From the NCBI GenBank assembly GCA_033557685.1, contig JAWQRN010000016.1, positions 1 to 53,509 of the forward strand: a stretch of DNA of 53,509 nucleotides, given 5' to 3'. This DNA is from Sperchopsis tessellata. Its lineage: Eukaryota > Arthropoda > Insecta > Coleoptera > Hydrophilidae. The first letter of the stretch is position 1. The number at the start of each line of letters is the position of its first letter. This document shows, piece by piece, positions 1 to 13,640 of this stretch. The position numbers and the translations under genes are program-made. The notes beneath the pieces were generated by a model. The model did no database searches, was not told the DNA's origin, and was given only the letters and a program-made list of their open reading frames with translations.

Positions 1-82
1 TCCCTTGCAACAGTGGACAAAACGTCGGCACTTGTCAGAGCCTCTACACGGTTTCCACCCGGAAACAACATTCATACTTTCT
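1..82 (+). repeat. Dispersed repeat family A, copy 1
   Basis: The copy reads CTTGCAACAGTGGACAAAAC, then GTCGGCACTT, then GAGCCTCTACACGGTTTCC and CCGGAAACAACATTCATA. The same modules recur at 2697-2835, 33868-33945, 34335-34478 and 48915-49043. The left edge is cut by the window. Confidence 0.8.
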
Positions 83-1545
83 GGATGGTTATTTCCTTAT
101 TTAAATGAAGATGGCTCTTGCACATCCAATATATTAAGAGGATATACATTTTTGCTCGAAGTACACACCAATTTCTTTGCTTCTTGCTGTTTCAAAGGTT
201 TTTTTAGATTAGTGTTGAGGATCGAATGGTGTTTCAAGTACCATAAAAAAACAATTTTTCTTCCTTCACTATGAAACCTCATTAAGTACATAAATGATAC
301 CAGGTAGTACGTATAAATTGATGCCTTCAATCTCAAAAAAACGTTTCATACTGATCTTCCAATTAATTCAAGTAGTATAGGATGGATTAACCACTACATT
401 TATAGAACCATATCTGATATAAGGGAGATAGAAACTGTCAGAACCTCTTCTTCTAGCTTGCAGTTTCTCACAAGAATATTGCTTTTAATTTACACAAATA
501 ATCTATCATCAAACTGTACAAAGGACTGTCATGTATGTCGAGAACCCCTGTTCACGATCAGAGATAACACCAGGGATGATATTGATATGGTGTCCAGTTT
601 AAGCAAGGTGTCACTTATCAACTATGATTATGATATAAAACATATATCACATTTGTGAGGAGTGTCCAGGGGCCGAATTCAACAAAATATTCATTCCAGG
701 AGATTTGGGAAAAAGAATATCAGCAATGACATTTTTATTAATACATGTTTGTTTGTTGTTATTTGGTAGTAACATCTATATTTGAAAAGTTTGGTGTTAT
801 ATAATTGAAAGATATGATACAATGACAAGTTAATTCGAAATTGATTTAAATTCAGATTCTGGTTGTTCCTCATCATTTGATGCAAGACCCGTCTATGTAA
901 AGCATAAAAGTGCGCTAAGTAGGCAGTTTTTCTACAATATGATGAGAAATACCTATAACGGCAAGTTCAGTGGTTTATTCAATCTTGTGTAGTAGAAATA
1001 AAGACTATCATAAGTGAGCTACAACCAGTAATTGGCCAGATTAATTTTTTTTTGAAGTTATATTGTAAGAAATTTATTTTCTTGTAAACCGTACTATATG
1101 TGTGCTTACGCAAAGTAATTTAATAATTAGTAGGTTACTGGATCACATGGATGTGCTGTCATGATTATGTTAATGATTGGGTGAGTGAGAAAAGGTAAAT
1201 CAATGATATTCTAGAATTCGTAATTAAGTTCCAATAGGCAGTGTATCGATCAATTTTTACTGTAGATAATTTGAAGTCAGTACTCCAGCTGTTAAATGTT
1301 GTAAATAAAAATAACCAGTGTCCCACATCACGTCTAAATATATCTTGAGCCATGAAAATGTATACAAATTGGTCAGAAAAAAGACTAAGCCCTTAAATGC
1401 AGCTAATGGATTGATATGAATCAGGTTTCGTAATTTTCAGATGTATAATCGTGTTCATGGCAGAATAATTTTAATTTTTTTTTTAGAGGTTTAAACAAAC
1501 GAACAAGAAAAACATCGGTTATATAAGTTCTAAATTATGTTTCAG
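83..1545. other. No gene seen; AT-rich sequence
   Basis: Only short open frames with no recognisable protein. The segment around 500-760 has a fairly open plus-strand reading (ECPGAEFNKIFIPGDLGK) that may be a transposon trace, but I cannot assign it. Confidence 0.5.
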
Positions 1546-1671
1546 GTTTTAAAAATTACAAAGAAAGGCACGTTTTTGAAGAATCTGTTTATAGAAGTAA
1601 GTCTTGGGATGTTATAAAACTGAATGTTCTGGAACTTATTGATAAAATGCAATCTCGAATTTTGGAACCAG
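1546..1671 (+). CDS. Orphan exon-like segment of unknown gene
   Basis: A good acceptor (ATTATGTTTCAG) is followed by 42 open codons and a GTAAGTTTTT donor. The translation contains KERHVFEESVYRSKSWDVI and LNVLELIDKMQSRIL, with amphipathic, protein-like composition. I do not recognise the family, and no partner exons were identified nearby. It could be an exon of a gene mostly outside the window, or chance. Confidence 0.3.
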
Positions 1672-2696
1672 TAAGTTTTTCTCCAACGCAATAAAACAAC
1701 TCAAGATGGAAGTACATATTTAGATTTGTGAAAAACTGAAATGTTTTACATCTGATCATCTATTTGGAAGACAATCAGATAATACTGAAAGAATTTAGGT
1801 CATGAATTTAAAATAAATGGATAGGCAGAGGAGAACATTTAGCTTAAACAATCTTAAATGGGGTAAATGATATACATAAATAAAACACTCTGTAACTAAA
1901 GCAATACTTGTATTTACGTATAAAATACATATATAACATTCGAGATGTATTAATACAGCAGAAATTAATAAATGTACCTTCGGATGGGTCATCGATTTTT
2001 TAAAGATATCGGAGAACCCAACCGCTCGTTGCAGATCAATCATTCATTTCATAATCATTATACAATATGTCCAACATACAAACATCAAATTATCCTAGGT
2101 TTATCAGTGTTTAACTCTAGATTAGGTATGAATATTTACACAACTTGTCAACTGTTCTTTGGGCTGAATATATATTTTTTTTTAAATTATAAGACCTACA
2201 TAATAAAAGTTCTTTTCAGTCTCAAGTGAATGGAAATTTGATTTTAGCTTTTTCATTAACTGCAGCAATGGAACCAATATAGCACCTTGTGAGACTCTGG
2301 ATCATAGAATATAAATTAGGTATTAATGTTTATAACTGCTTTAAAATGGAAAATATGTTATAGATAGAACGTCTGTGTAGTCGGTTTCATTTTGATAATA
2401 AAATTAAAATATTCTGAATGTCTCCCACAGTTTCTCATTACAATAAAAAAACAGGTTTACAATTTCGGAAATAACAGCATCTTATTTTTTACTGTAATTG
2501 TTTTATGCAATAACTGTGGAGACCACAACCAGAGAAAATGAGTCAGCAAATTAATCTATAATGATACTAAAAGTCACTCTCTACAGTGAAAGCGGATGTA
2601 AACATGATATAAATCAACAAAAGTCATATCCTATCTACCCTTTCAGGGTATAGAGTTACTAAATAATGTGATACTCGGTAATGGACTTCCATGGTT
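1672..2696. other. No feature seen
   Basis: AT-rich sequence with frequent stops in all frames and no repeats matched elsewhere in the window. Confidence 0.5.
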
Positions 2697-2835
2697 ATTA
2701 TATGTATGAATGTTGTTTCTGGGTAGCAACTGTGTAGAGGCTCTAATAAATGCAGACGTTTCGTCCACTGCTGCAAGAGACATTTTCAAGGCAAGTAATG
2801 TTACTACAACGAATGAAGTCACGTAATACACAACA
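2697..2835 (-). repeat. Dispersed repeat family A, copy 2 (keeps GAAA core)
   Basis: On the minus strand it reads CCTTGAAAATGTCTCTTGC, then AGTGGACGAAACGTCTGC, then AGAGCCTCTACACAGTT and AGAAACAACATTCATA. It shares a flank upstream of TTGAAAATG with the copy at 48915-49043, which extends the family to about 115 bp or more. Confidence 0.78.
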
Positions 2836-3094
2836 AGAGTGGATGTTGGAAAGCAATACTCCAATGTTAGATTGGATTTCCAACGGCCTCGACCTATTCC
2901 TAATCGAAATATTATGAATCAAAATGGAGGAAGTTTTAATTTTATTTTCTCGATGAACCTATTGAATTCTTTCTGTACCTCAACTTATTGGCGAAGTTTT
3001 ATAAATAAAGATGTTTGTAATACAATGGTAAATGTGTCTATTTATTTAGGATAAACTTACATGATAATGCAATAAAATAAATACAATTGGCATT

Positions 3095-3530
3095 TTAAGT
3101 TCTATATACAACCAATGTGTACTGCCAGTGCAAACATATGGAACAGAAACAATAACTCTAACACTGAAATCTTGTCAGAAACTAATAGTGACGCAACGAA
3201 AAATGGAACGACCTATACTTGGAGTTAATCCGCGGGATAAAACCTCAAATAATATCATAAGGCAAAGATCAGGAGTTGAAGATGTGATCCAACGAATAAC
3301 AACAGAAGGTCGGATGGTTGTTGGACCACGAAGGCATTGGAATGGAGACCCAGAGATTCCCAAAGAAGCAGAGAAAGACCGCTTTTCAAATGGACAGACG
3401 ACTTGAGGTGAATCGTGGGGAATTAGATGCTGGGGTGCAAAATCGAGAAGGATGCGAAATTTAAGGGAGGCCTATTTACAGCAGTGGATGAGAACGGCCG
3501 ATATAGATAGATAGATGATAGATTTTTAGT
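3095..3530 (+). mobile_element. RTE-like non-LTR retrotransposon, 3' end relic
   Basis: The open frame after TYGTET reads QKLIVTQRKMERPILGV, then RQRSGVEDVIQRIT, then GPRRHWN in degraded context, and the following frames give LREAYLQQWMRTAD. These are C-terminal reverse-transcriptase signatures of a widespread RTE-like group (VTQRAMER...RSGVEDV...EAYVQQW). The copy ends in ATAGATAGATAGATGATAG, a 3' microsatellite tail typical of such elements. It is 5'-truncated and frameshifted. Confidence 0.75.
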
Positions 3531-4261
3531 TAAATTAACATGTAAATGTTTGAAATTAACTGTTTACAAAAAATATTGTAAAACATGAAACAAAAATACA
3601 GGAACAAGTGAACTTTGATTTTTGGCTTATTGATATGACATCTATCTAACTTTGATCGTCGATTGAGGATGATAAAAATTGTGTAGAACACAGGTTTCTC
3701 GTAGAGGACCTGCGTTGCTTAAAACCATGTTGTTGGATGTAGATGTATCTCTTGCTTTAAACACACATTTTTACATAAAAAGATGATTTGAAAACATTGC
3801 TAAACTTACAAAGAACGGGTATAGTTGGCGACATAAATATTACATTACAAATTTAAATATGTCTATTATATTCCAGACAGAAAAGGTATTCGATTTTTAG
3901 CGAAAGATTGAAAAGTATTCTAGGAAATGACTAACGGGTGGAGGAGTCACATACTGGGTTGACACGATATATTCTTCATGTCCTATATTGAAGTCCATGG
4001 CATACCGGTTGTTCAAAATATGTAAGAATGCCCCAAAAGTATGAAAACATATTTACTATTTTAGAACAACAGATATTTTTATGAAATATGCTTATTAATT
4101 AAAAGTTAACACCATGAGGAGCACTGATGTGTTTTAACATATAAGAATTCAAGACTTTAAAGTTGCTTTGGAGATTTCGGGGTAGGGTCACTATATGATT
4201 TTAATTTCTTATGGCTCATTTATAGAAAATAACCTCCACCTAAAGCCTTATAAATCGAATA

Positions 4262-5063
4262 CAGTACTGTCCCATTTTGGATGGTATTAAATGGTAAATT
4301 CCATTATTAGTAAATTGAGGTAAACTAACTACTGCTTTGTGATCCAATTTTTGATTACCGAAGAATAAAAAAATACAGTATAATAGAAAATATTTACTTT
4401 AAAAAATGATGTTAAGTGTAAAAAAAAATATAAAAGTAATCAAGGAATTATTTGAAAAAATTTGGGCCTTCCCCTAAATAACGTATTTAACAATCTTAAA
4501 GAAAACTAAAACAATAAATATGACAAACGATACATCATTAAAAACTGATAAAAATTCACTATTTATTCTATGTTTATTTTCCCACACCTGGGAATTTTGC
4601 CACATCCAGTGTTCCACCGGGAATTAGGTTCTTTAACGTGCACGTGGTCTTCATTTACCTACAATACACTGCACCCACAGTTTTATATCTCTCCCGACAA
4701 GTACCACAAAGACTTTTTCCTAATCACAAAAAGCCGGCCGTCTCTGAGTCTCGAGCCCGTGACCCCACGCTTAGTAGCCTAGTACTTAGCCACTGAGCTA
4801 ACGAGACAATACCACTCTTTATTAAAGATAAATTTCAATATAGTCCCCGTTTAAACAAATATAAATTTGTGTCATAACTAATAATTTTCTAAATTTTATA
4901 TATTTGACTACTTTACTGAAGTTATTTTAAAAAAGAAAATGCAAAAAACATTTTATAATATCTATAGATAACAGAGTTACGAGCACTTTTCATAAAACTG
5001 AACTATTCAATTTCCCCTGTAGCTCGGAAATTATTAATACCTTCGAAAGTGGTACAGTGTGGG
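4262..5063. mobile_element. Inverted-repeat (MITE-like) element B, interrupted by a SINE
   Basis: The left end (ACTGTCCCATTTTGGATGG, then TATTAAATGG) is an imperfect reverse complement of the right end, which on the minus strand reads ACTGTACCACTTTCGAAGG then TATTAATAA. The interior is AT-rich and non-coding. A related right half with the same TTTCCGAGCTACAGG and GTGCTCATAA modules lies at 46252-46480. A SINE at 4574-4807 sits inside. Confidence 0.6.
4574..4807 (-). mobile_element. tRNA-derived SINE, copy 1
   Basis: The minus strand starts GTCTCGTTAGCTCAGTGGC, a near-perfect pol III A box (TRGCNNAGYNGG). A B-box-like GGGCTCGAGACTC follows about 35 nt later. The tRNA-unrelated body contains GGCTTTTTGTGATTAG, then CCACGTGCACGTTAAAGAAC. 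Four other copies share this order. Confidence 0.8.
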
Positions 5064-5984
5064 AAATAACCAATAAAAACTCTGTTCTTGCTTAAGCATT
5101 TGTTGGCCTTTGGCTCAAAATTCTGGCATGATAACATCTACCTCTAGAAATGACTTTTCTACAAATATTTTTAATTTTTTATGCTAATAAGAAAGCTAAC
5201 AGAAATGACTAAAGGTACAAATATAAATAAAATATAGTAGTTTGTATATAACAAATAAATATGAAATTATATTAATAACATGTCCGTAACAATTTTAGAG
5301 GTTCTATTTTTGGTTCCTAAATATTATATCATTTTGGCAATTTTTTAGTACAACTATAATCTAAAGTTTATTACAAAACAATTTTAATTAATGGATTATC
5401 TTTTTACTACGTAGGTCTTATCTAAACCAACAAAAATGTACAATGTACGAATTTTCCAGATTTGACCTTACAATCAACTTTAATCCAGGTCAGCACAACA
5501 TTCTCCTTAAACTTGTTTATCACTTGAAAAACTCGGTGAAAATTATAAAAATTCATTTCTTGATTAAAGGAGACATTATTATCAACGTATATTCGTCTTG
5601 CTTGCTTTTTTCGTATATACAAGTTTGATTTGGTTTTTGTTTTTAACATTCATTAGAAATTAAACTACAACAAAAACAATTTCACTAAAGTCAAAATGGG
5701 AACATTGTCCCCATCTAAATCACAATTTGTTTTTAAATGTACTAGGGCGATTTCTAAAAATACAAGTATAATACTTAGAACAAAAAAATCTATTATTATA
5801 AATAAAAATGTACATAAATCGTGTTTGTTTTTAAGTTATAGGACTTCAGTGCGTTAAGTAAAATGTAAAAAAATATATGATAAAGGATACCTATTTATGC
5901 TGGAATGAACAATGTGACACTTTTTATTCATTTTTTTAATAATAAATACAGAAAGTATCCGAATAGATATTTAATGAATCCCTA

Positions 5985-7140
5985 CAGAATTCGGAAGCGG
6001 AGTTAATAGTCAATGGGAAACAGCTAAATGACATCAGATTCACGGACAACACTGTGGTATTTAATCACCAACATCACAGTCTAGTTAACACTACACTATA
6101 GAGCAGTAAACCTTTTATAGAAAGACATATCAAACCATGTGCAAAAGATAAAAGAATATATAGGGTGATCTTTTTGGTAAATGATAAAACAGCCACAAGA
6201 AGACACTGGAAAACAATATGTTTCAATCATACATATAAGTTACATGGAGGTCTCTACATAAACTCATAAAAAAATATGGAATGAAGAAAGGATTCCTCTT
6301 GAATAGTCTGATAGTATCATAATAATGATACTAGAGAAAGGAGGCTTCATGAAATAAAGTAAGTTTAATTGAGTATTGATGAAATTTATACCCTACAAAT
6401 CATTTTGGAAAAGTTATTGTAGGCTCAAGGAGAGATGTATCACAGTTTTGATTTTCAAAATGCCTCTGATAAAGCTGGGTATGGAAAGGATGTGGAGGGT
6501 GCTGCAAAGTAATGGAATAACACACAAGTTGCTTAGGACGATAAATATTCAATATTAGAACCATATTGTAATGATTCAACACGGAGGATAAATATAGGGA
6601 TATCCAAATATATTAATAGAAATATAGTTGAATTGGGCACATATGTAGACTGTCCCCTATAACTTTCCTTATGAGGGACTGGTTCATGACAATGTCAAAG
6701 TGACCATAACAGTCTGAAGTTCTATTTATCAGCTTGAAGACCTGGAATTTGTGGATGATGTCAGTCTTCTAACTGAAAGAGAACAACACATGCAACGAAA
6801 AACAGCCAAGTTAGCGTAAGTGGCGGAGAAATTGGGACTAAGAATTAGTACAAGGAAGAAAAAGGTGATGGTGGCAAATGCAAAAAAGAGAAGCCAACAT
6901 ATAAATAAACAATGAACAGAGGATGAAGTGGATATGTTTAACTACCTAGATAGTATGCTATATAAAAACGGAACTTACCAAAGAGATCAAACTGAATATA
7001 TTTATATGGAGTAGAAACTTCAGGAAGACATCGGAAGTGCCTTAATAAAGAGGTATTTGTGGAAAAAAAAATGCTTAATATCAATAAGTAACATAACCAT
7101 ATCAAATGAGGAACTGTGGAGATTGATGCAGCAGATTTCT
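5985..7140 (+). mobile_element. RTE-like reverse transcriptase relics (two adjacent fragments)
   Basis: The first fragment (about 5985-6090) reads VNGKQLNDIRFTDNTVVF, which corresponds to the catalytic FADD region. The second (about 6420-7140) shows MWRVLQSNGITHKLLRTI, then across frameshifts LEFVDDVSLLTEREQHMQ, KLGLRISTRKKKVMVANA and FNYLDSMLYKNGTYQRD. Both catalytic Asp pairs are altered or in broken frames. The fragments are in the same orientation but come from differing copies. Confidence 0.72.
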
Positions 7141-8099
7141 ACTGAATGTCTACATTGTTAGTATTTCCTTCTTTATTATTTTACTGCATTTTTTTATAAA
7201 TCAACCAATTATTCACAATTATTATTACTCTTATAACATTGATGTAGCAATATGACATTTTAACTTTTGTATTAAAACCACTATCGACGAACAAATTCAT
7301 AGACAAGGATAAAGTTATAGTACGAGTAGATGGAGATTGATGAATCTGCCGAAAACGTTTTTCTGTATGGTGTACATAACCTAAAATGCACTGAAATGAA
7401 ATGTAATGTTACCATGCGTCTAATTAGCTCTTAGGGTTTAAACATTATCGGAATCTTGAACACACTCCCTAAAAAGAATCATTCACTTTGAAGTTATAAC
7501 ATACTGTAAAAACATCCAGTGTATATAAATATATATCAATGAGTTGTAACTGTAATATGTTTATTGCTTCTCTGATATATTTCAAGAATGCATTCCAGTA
7601 TAATAGGGCTTGGAAACATAAGCAAAATAAGGATAACAACAAATTAATTGTTAAAATTAAAGCATTAGTTGGCATATGTTATTAAATACTTAACTTTAAA
7701 TGGCTTAACAGTTAGAATCACCCACAAAGGATAAAAGTCAGAAATTAAAACAAAACAATTAAAAAAAGTAAGTATTATTCTCTCAAATAAATTCTAAATA
7801 TACAAAAAGAAATCTTTTATAAAATTGCACTAAAAACAAAAAAAAATCTTTAAATATTTTCACTATACATTTATGATATAAAGCATATTTAAATCATATA
7901 TATGTTTTGATCATAATATTGTACATTTTGTCATGTATTTAAAACGAACTGCTATTTTTGACTTGTTATTTTGTTTTACATTAAGAGAAGGCATCTTCAT
8001 GTTTTCTCCAGTAAACTGTTTTAAAAATTTTCAATTGTCATAAATATTATTTCATCAACGATATCCTAGAGAAAACATGGAATAAAGCTTGAAATTTGG

Positions 8100-8171
<72 letters not shown>

Positions 8172-10079
8172 GTAACAAATTTACTATGTGACAAAAATAT
8201 ACAATCAAGTGACTTTGGATCCATAAGAAAGTCTAATCGCATTATCAGAGATTTATTTTGCTATATTTTAGACTTGATACTTGTCCAGTCTTAATAACAG
8301 AAAATTTTGTGTAAAAACACATAGCTTTGAAGAAAGCTTTTTCTTATACAGACCCCTCAAGGCACTCCTGGCGTAATGTCAATATAATCGCTCGCTCCAA
8401 ATTCACATTACTACCTGTTAACTATCCTTTCCACACTTCCTATAGGCTCCAAACCGTTCAACGATTTAATATGTCTGGGATATGATCATAATGAGGCTTT
8501 GAAATGTACACTACCCTATGATAAATGTGATGATCTCTTGCAACAAGCAAAAGAGGGCTGAAATGATCTACCCTTGGATGACATCACCACATCAATTTGA
8601 GCATGCCAAAGTTAATGAGTGTTAAAATGTGACTATGAACCTGCTCATTATTTGTTTTTCCTTTTCTTTGTTGTTATTTTATTGCCCAATTGTAATCTTT
8701 CTACGTTATTATAGAAAATAACATTATTTGTTTTCAAGGTATTTCTTCTGTTAGTGAACAATATTTAACATTTTACACTAATTATCTGAATCTTTCACCT
8801 GTAATTTCATAATAAACAAACTTTAGTGTATTGACAAGGTAAAAACGAGGATAGACCAAATTGTCAATTGTAATTATTTTTAACATTTTTGCTTTAAAAA
8901 TAATTCAAACAGCACTGGAAATAATTTTAAGAATCTTTCAAAAGTATAGTATAGCTTCCAATGGCTTGATTCCTTTTTGCATAGTATAGCAAAAGTTAAA
9001 CCACAATGTTCTCTAAACTAAGGTTACATTTGTTATTTTATAAAATTATTATCACATGTTATAATCACTAGTGACTATATTTTATTAGAAATTATTGCAT
9101 GTTATCACGAGTGCTTGTTGTTGCTGTGAAAATCGGCCCTAGTGTGAGGCAGAAGGTACGATTTTATAAAGACAACAAGGAAAAGAGATCACATGCCATT
9201 ATCACCAAGGAAATTCAGTCACAAATGATAGTAAGAAACAAAATTTAAACTTCCTTCAATTAAAAGAGTTGCTGTGGTTGCATATCAACAATGATACTTA
9301 GAGCAATAATTTATCTACTAAGACCACAGTTATATTTTAGATTGGTTCATGTGATCAGAACACAAGGATTTTATTGGATAGAAATTTATGATTTATTGTT
9401 GTATCAATAAATTTTTTTTCTTCAAATAAATCTCTGATAAGTATGCAACATAAAGAGATATGTTTAAAAAAAGAAATGAAAATCATAGTAATTAATATAA
9501 ATATCTATTAATACATAGATTTTTGTGGAAAATACCTAACGTTTACGATATCTTTCATCTAAAATGGGCTACGTCTGCGTTTTAATTTTTATATAGATAG
9601 GTCATTAAGCGTTATACCAAATTCATTCTCTCTTCAATCTTCAACTTTTTTTGGTATAGGTTAGTCTTTTACATACTTTTCCTCCCTTTCTACAACCTCA
9701 TTAGTTATAGGTAGTTAGGATTCGACTGTTTTTACTGTTTACTTTTCTTAATCGAAATAGCTAATTCAGTTTTAAAGGTAGAACTAGCAAATATTAATCA
9801 AATATTTGTTTATATAATACATCCAATATAAATTATAAAGAGTGATATTTTGTAGAGTCCCACCGAATAGAGGTGATATATTAAAAAAATTATAATTAAA
9901 ATAGATATAAACAATGAAAGATGTTTAAGACTTGTAAACTCATTACTTTTTATTATATAATAGAATTCAAAAGAATACCCCTTCTTGAAACCAACTTATT
10001 ATTATTGATTCCAAAAACATATTTACTTGATAACTAGATATAACAATATATAAACCAAATATAGTCAAACAAGTAAAAA
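7141..10079. other. Gene-free AT-rich sequence
   Basis: Apart from the (TA)n tract, one stretch at about 8350-8460 reads in part like a jockey C-terminus (ARSKFTLLPVNYPFHTSYR), and a 40-codon open run at about 9105-9230 contains VRQKVRFYKDNKEKRSH. Neither is strong enough to call. Confidence 0.45.
8099..8169. repeat. (TA)n microsatellite
   Basis: Nearly pure TA dinucleotides over about 70 bp with one AA interruption near the left end. A shorter (TA)n of about 18 bp lies at 39171-39189. Confidence 0.97.
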
Positions 10080-11105
10080 ACAAGATCCAAAAGAATTGAC
10101 TTTTGAAGTAGAGTTAGCTAAGGAAGTAAAGAAAGATATTAATTCTGAAATGTCAAGAAGGAAGTTAAATAGACGAAGTAAAAAATGTGACAAGGAACAA
10201 ACTAAGCCCACTTTTTGAGATAAAGGAACAAAGAAAAGAAAGTGCCAGAAATGAAAATATTACATATTCGAAAGTATGACGACTGCGTCATAGGAAAAAC
10301 AAATAAGCTAACAAACTGGTAAAAGAAGATGAAATACACACACAAATTCTCACAAACAAACAAAGATGGGATTATAATTTTGATCTTATTATAGAAACAA
10401 ATCTGACATTATTCAGAAAATTACTAGATCAAGGAAAAATCAAAATTGTATGGAAGTATGTTAATGCTGTTGAAAACTTTAAAATACTATACTGCTAAAA
10501 ATACTGACAAAAAATACTGTGATAGTAAATATTAACAATGCAGATTTGGTCAACAACGAAAAACACATAAAACACTTTGCATAATGTATGGGGTGTGGAA
10601 TATATAAAAGAATTGTAAAAATTGAAAAAGAAATAGCAATTAACAGAAAAGGAAAATAAAGAATAATTGAAAATTAACCTAAAGTCGTAAGAAAAAAGTC
10701 ACAAGGAACTAACAGATACGAGCAATCTAAAAATAAACATAAGAAGCATAAAAAAAAACTAGACGAAGTAAAAATACTTATGTGGATAAATTTACAATAT
10801 CAGAAATTTTGCTGTATGAAAATGAGACAGCTCATTACAGTATAGATGGGTATCAAACTGTAAAAAACCTCAGAGAAACAAGATAAGGAGGAATTTAGTG
10901 TATATAAAAAAAGTAACATACACATACGAAATAGACAACGCAATCTACTAGCTTTGTATAGACCTCTTAGGCAGACTGAAAACTTCATAGAATTCATGGA
11001 TTCTAAAATTGAACAAACATATACGAAACCAATCATCACCAGAGGTATACACTTAGACATTCTGAAACAAAGTACCATATGTAATGTATTGATGTTGACT
11101 TAAGT
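10080..11105 (+). mobile_element. Jockey-like retrotransposon relic: ORF1 end and endonuclease domain
   Basis: The left part shows an ORF1-like end (TLFRKLLDQGKIKIVWKYV). The right part, across frames, shows LLYENETAHYSIDGYQTV, NLLALYRPLRQTENFIEF and KPIITRGIHLDILKQST. These match the apurinic-type endonuclease of jockey/CR1-like elements, where the family has YRPP and GDFN(I/L)DLL motifs. GDFN has decayed to RGIH. Many stops; inactive. Confidence 0.65.
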
Positions 11106-13516
11106 TATACCAACATGTTCTAATCTTCGTTTTCCTAATTTAGTACGTGGTCCGATATACAGATCATCCTCCCCTCTGGTTATATAGTGGTGCATTTCCT
11201 AGTTTATTTTTAGTGTTTAGGATTGTTTTGCTATTATTTTCCAATATGTAAGAGATTTGAACTAAGTACTTATATTATATTTGTGTCTCTATTCATTTCT
11301 TCTTTATAGGTCCCCCATGTTTTTGTTTGGAACCTAAGCCGTCAAGTAATTTGTATACTTTTCAAATTTATCATACTAATTATTTTAAATCCCATATACT
11401 TAATTATATTTACTTTACCTAACATCTATATTTACCTCATTTTCAGTTTTTTAAATATAAATAATATAATTAGTTTTCTTTATATTGATTGTCAGTAAAT
11501 TATTCTTCAGCCATAAACTAAATATCTCAAGATCTTTCTTTCGTCCTTCATTTTCTTTGGATATGTATTTTTATACATCAAACTGTGTGTCAGTTATTCC
11601 CACCTTGTGCATTTTTTCAATACATATATTTGAGTAAAAACAAATTCAATTTTTTATACAATCCACAGCCTTTAATTTCTAACTGCATCTCAAATATTAT
11701 AACATTTAGCAGAGATTTTATGTTTTTTCTATGCATGTTACTGTTAGAGCTTAAAATTCACTATGATCTGTCTTTTAAATAAGAAGAGTGATTGAAAAAA
11801 GGCGCCTTAAAAAACTGAGCTGTGATTAGCAGATTTTTTTAATTACTCTATCCCATTTAAAAACAGACCATAATAAATCAAATGTTTTGACCGAGTGACC
11901 CTTGGTGGCCAGCTACTGACAGACCAGGCCAACCCCTCAGGCAGCGGTGTATTTTATATTAGTGAGGAGTAGTTAGACGTACGTTATTTTGACAATATTA
12001 CACTTTAAGACTTAAAATATTGGTTGCATTCAATTTAACATTTTGTGTCAGAAGTGAAGTTATCATGGTTAAATATGTTCAATTACAAAATTTATGAAAT
12101 AAACAAAAATTAGACTAAGAAAGTAACGTCATTTCAACTTTCCAAGATACCCATTTTATCCCTTGATAATAATTAAGAATTAGAGACAGTGCATTACTTT
12201 GCGTACAAAATGACTACTTTTTGATATATCATTCTGAAATAAGCCTCTGGTCGTAGCTTTGGCTGCATCATCATCTCTGCCTTTCAAAAAACAACTTCAC
12301 GAAAGTACTGTATTAATCAAGACACATTCTTTATTTTATTTGTTTGATAAACGCATGTTCGACAGCAATGTTTTTATATTGTAAAAACCATCTTGTTAGT
12401 AACATTACTCTCATTCATAGCATTCTATGACTTAATTTTAAAGTTAGTAAAGTCAGTTTAATTATTGCTTTCAGTAATGTTTGACAAAAAATACCAAATT
12501 AGAACAAATAAAAAGCTGATTCGTTGTATCTCAAAAATAAAAATGAATTTAATGACAACGCAACATTAGCCAAGAGTTAAGTCAAAGTTAGAAAATAATA
12601 TCAAAAACAATCACCTCTATTCAATTGGATCCCCAAAATACCATTAAAATGGTACCGAAATAAAAAGCGAAAGATGGTAAAAAACACTATTAAAAAAAAA
12701 ATTAAAATATATTACAAAAACTTATTAAACTTAATGTTTTTAACGATTCTTTAACTATATTATGTAGTATATACATATAATATTAGTTATAACTAAGTAA
12801 ATTATTTGACATAGGTTTCTTTCACACACGAAAAATCTGACAATCAATGAGTAATATAAGAAATAGGTACTCTAGATAATATAGAGTTCATAAGTCACAG
12901 CTGGATATTATTAAAGTGCTTGATTCATACTATTGGGTTAAGTGGAAGAATAGTTGTCACTTTCCGATCAACTGAACTTCACCCTGAGATTAAATAGCTT
13001 TTATTTTTTGAAAAAAACTTTTGAGACAGCATACATAATTATTTAATACAAATTTGAATATTCATATTTTATAATTTTCTTCATGAAATGCTTTTTTTGT
13101 CAAAATCAAATTTGTTTTACATCATAAGATGATGATCACGATTATGTTTCTCTTTGAAGAAAATATTTCACAATATCAATTCGTTTATTCACGTGTATAT
13201 ATATATAAACTAATGTAGTTAAATGCTCAATTTTTCTATCAATTATTCCAGTGTACGTATAAATACAAATTTATTATCAACTTCTTATCTACACGTACAC
13301 GACTTAATATAATAAATCAATTATTTCCCTGATATTAATAACGATTGAATAACCATATACAGCACCTCTAATAGTAATGAGACTAAATGGAATTGATGAT
13401 CATAACTTAACTATACAATGGAGGCAACTCTTTTTGACTGGTGACATGTATTCAACTATAAAAAAAAAAACCTGTGTCAAAAAGTCAGTTTATACAATTG
13501 TTTTAATAACTTAATA
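11106..13516. other. Tao 3' flank; no other gene seen
   Basis: AT-rich and without recognisable coding or repeat modules. The Tao 3' UTR and polyadenylation site must lie in the right part. Several TTTATT (AATAAA on the minus strand) hexamers occur near 13230-13275, but the one used cannot be chosen. Confidence 0.5.
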
Positions 13517-13640
13517 TTAGAGTGAACCTTGTGGAAAGCTTGTGGAGCTGTTAGAATGAGCAAGGCTCAACATCGAGCCTGAAAGACTGCGGTCATCGTC
13601 GTGGTAGTTTTCCCGGGTTGCTTCTGCGATTGCCAATGCA
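13517..13640 (-). CDS. Tao: Tao last coding exon and stop codon
   Basis: This exon joins exon 11 in phase 2 through a Ser codon and encodes the C-terminal residues, with a run of acidic residues followed by RSLSGSMLSLAHSNSS and a stop at 13519-13517. The tail resembles that of other arthropod Tao proteins and shows that the gene is complete in this window. Confidence 0.88.
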
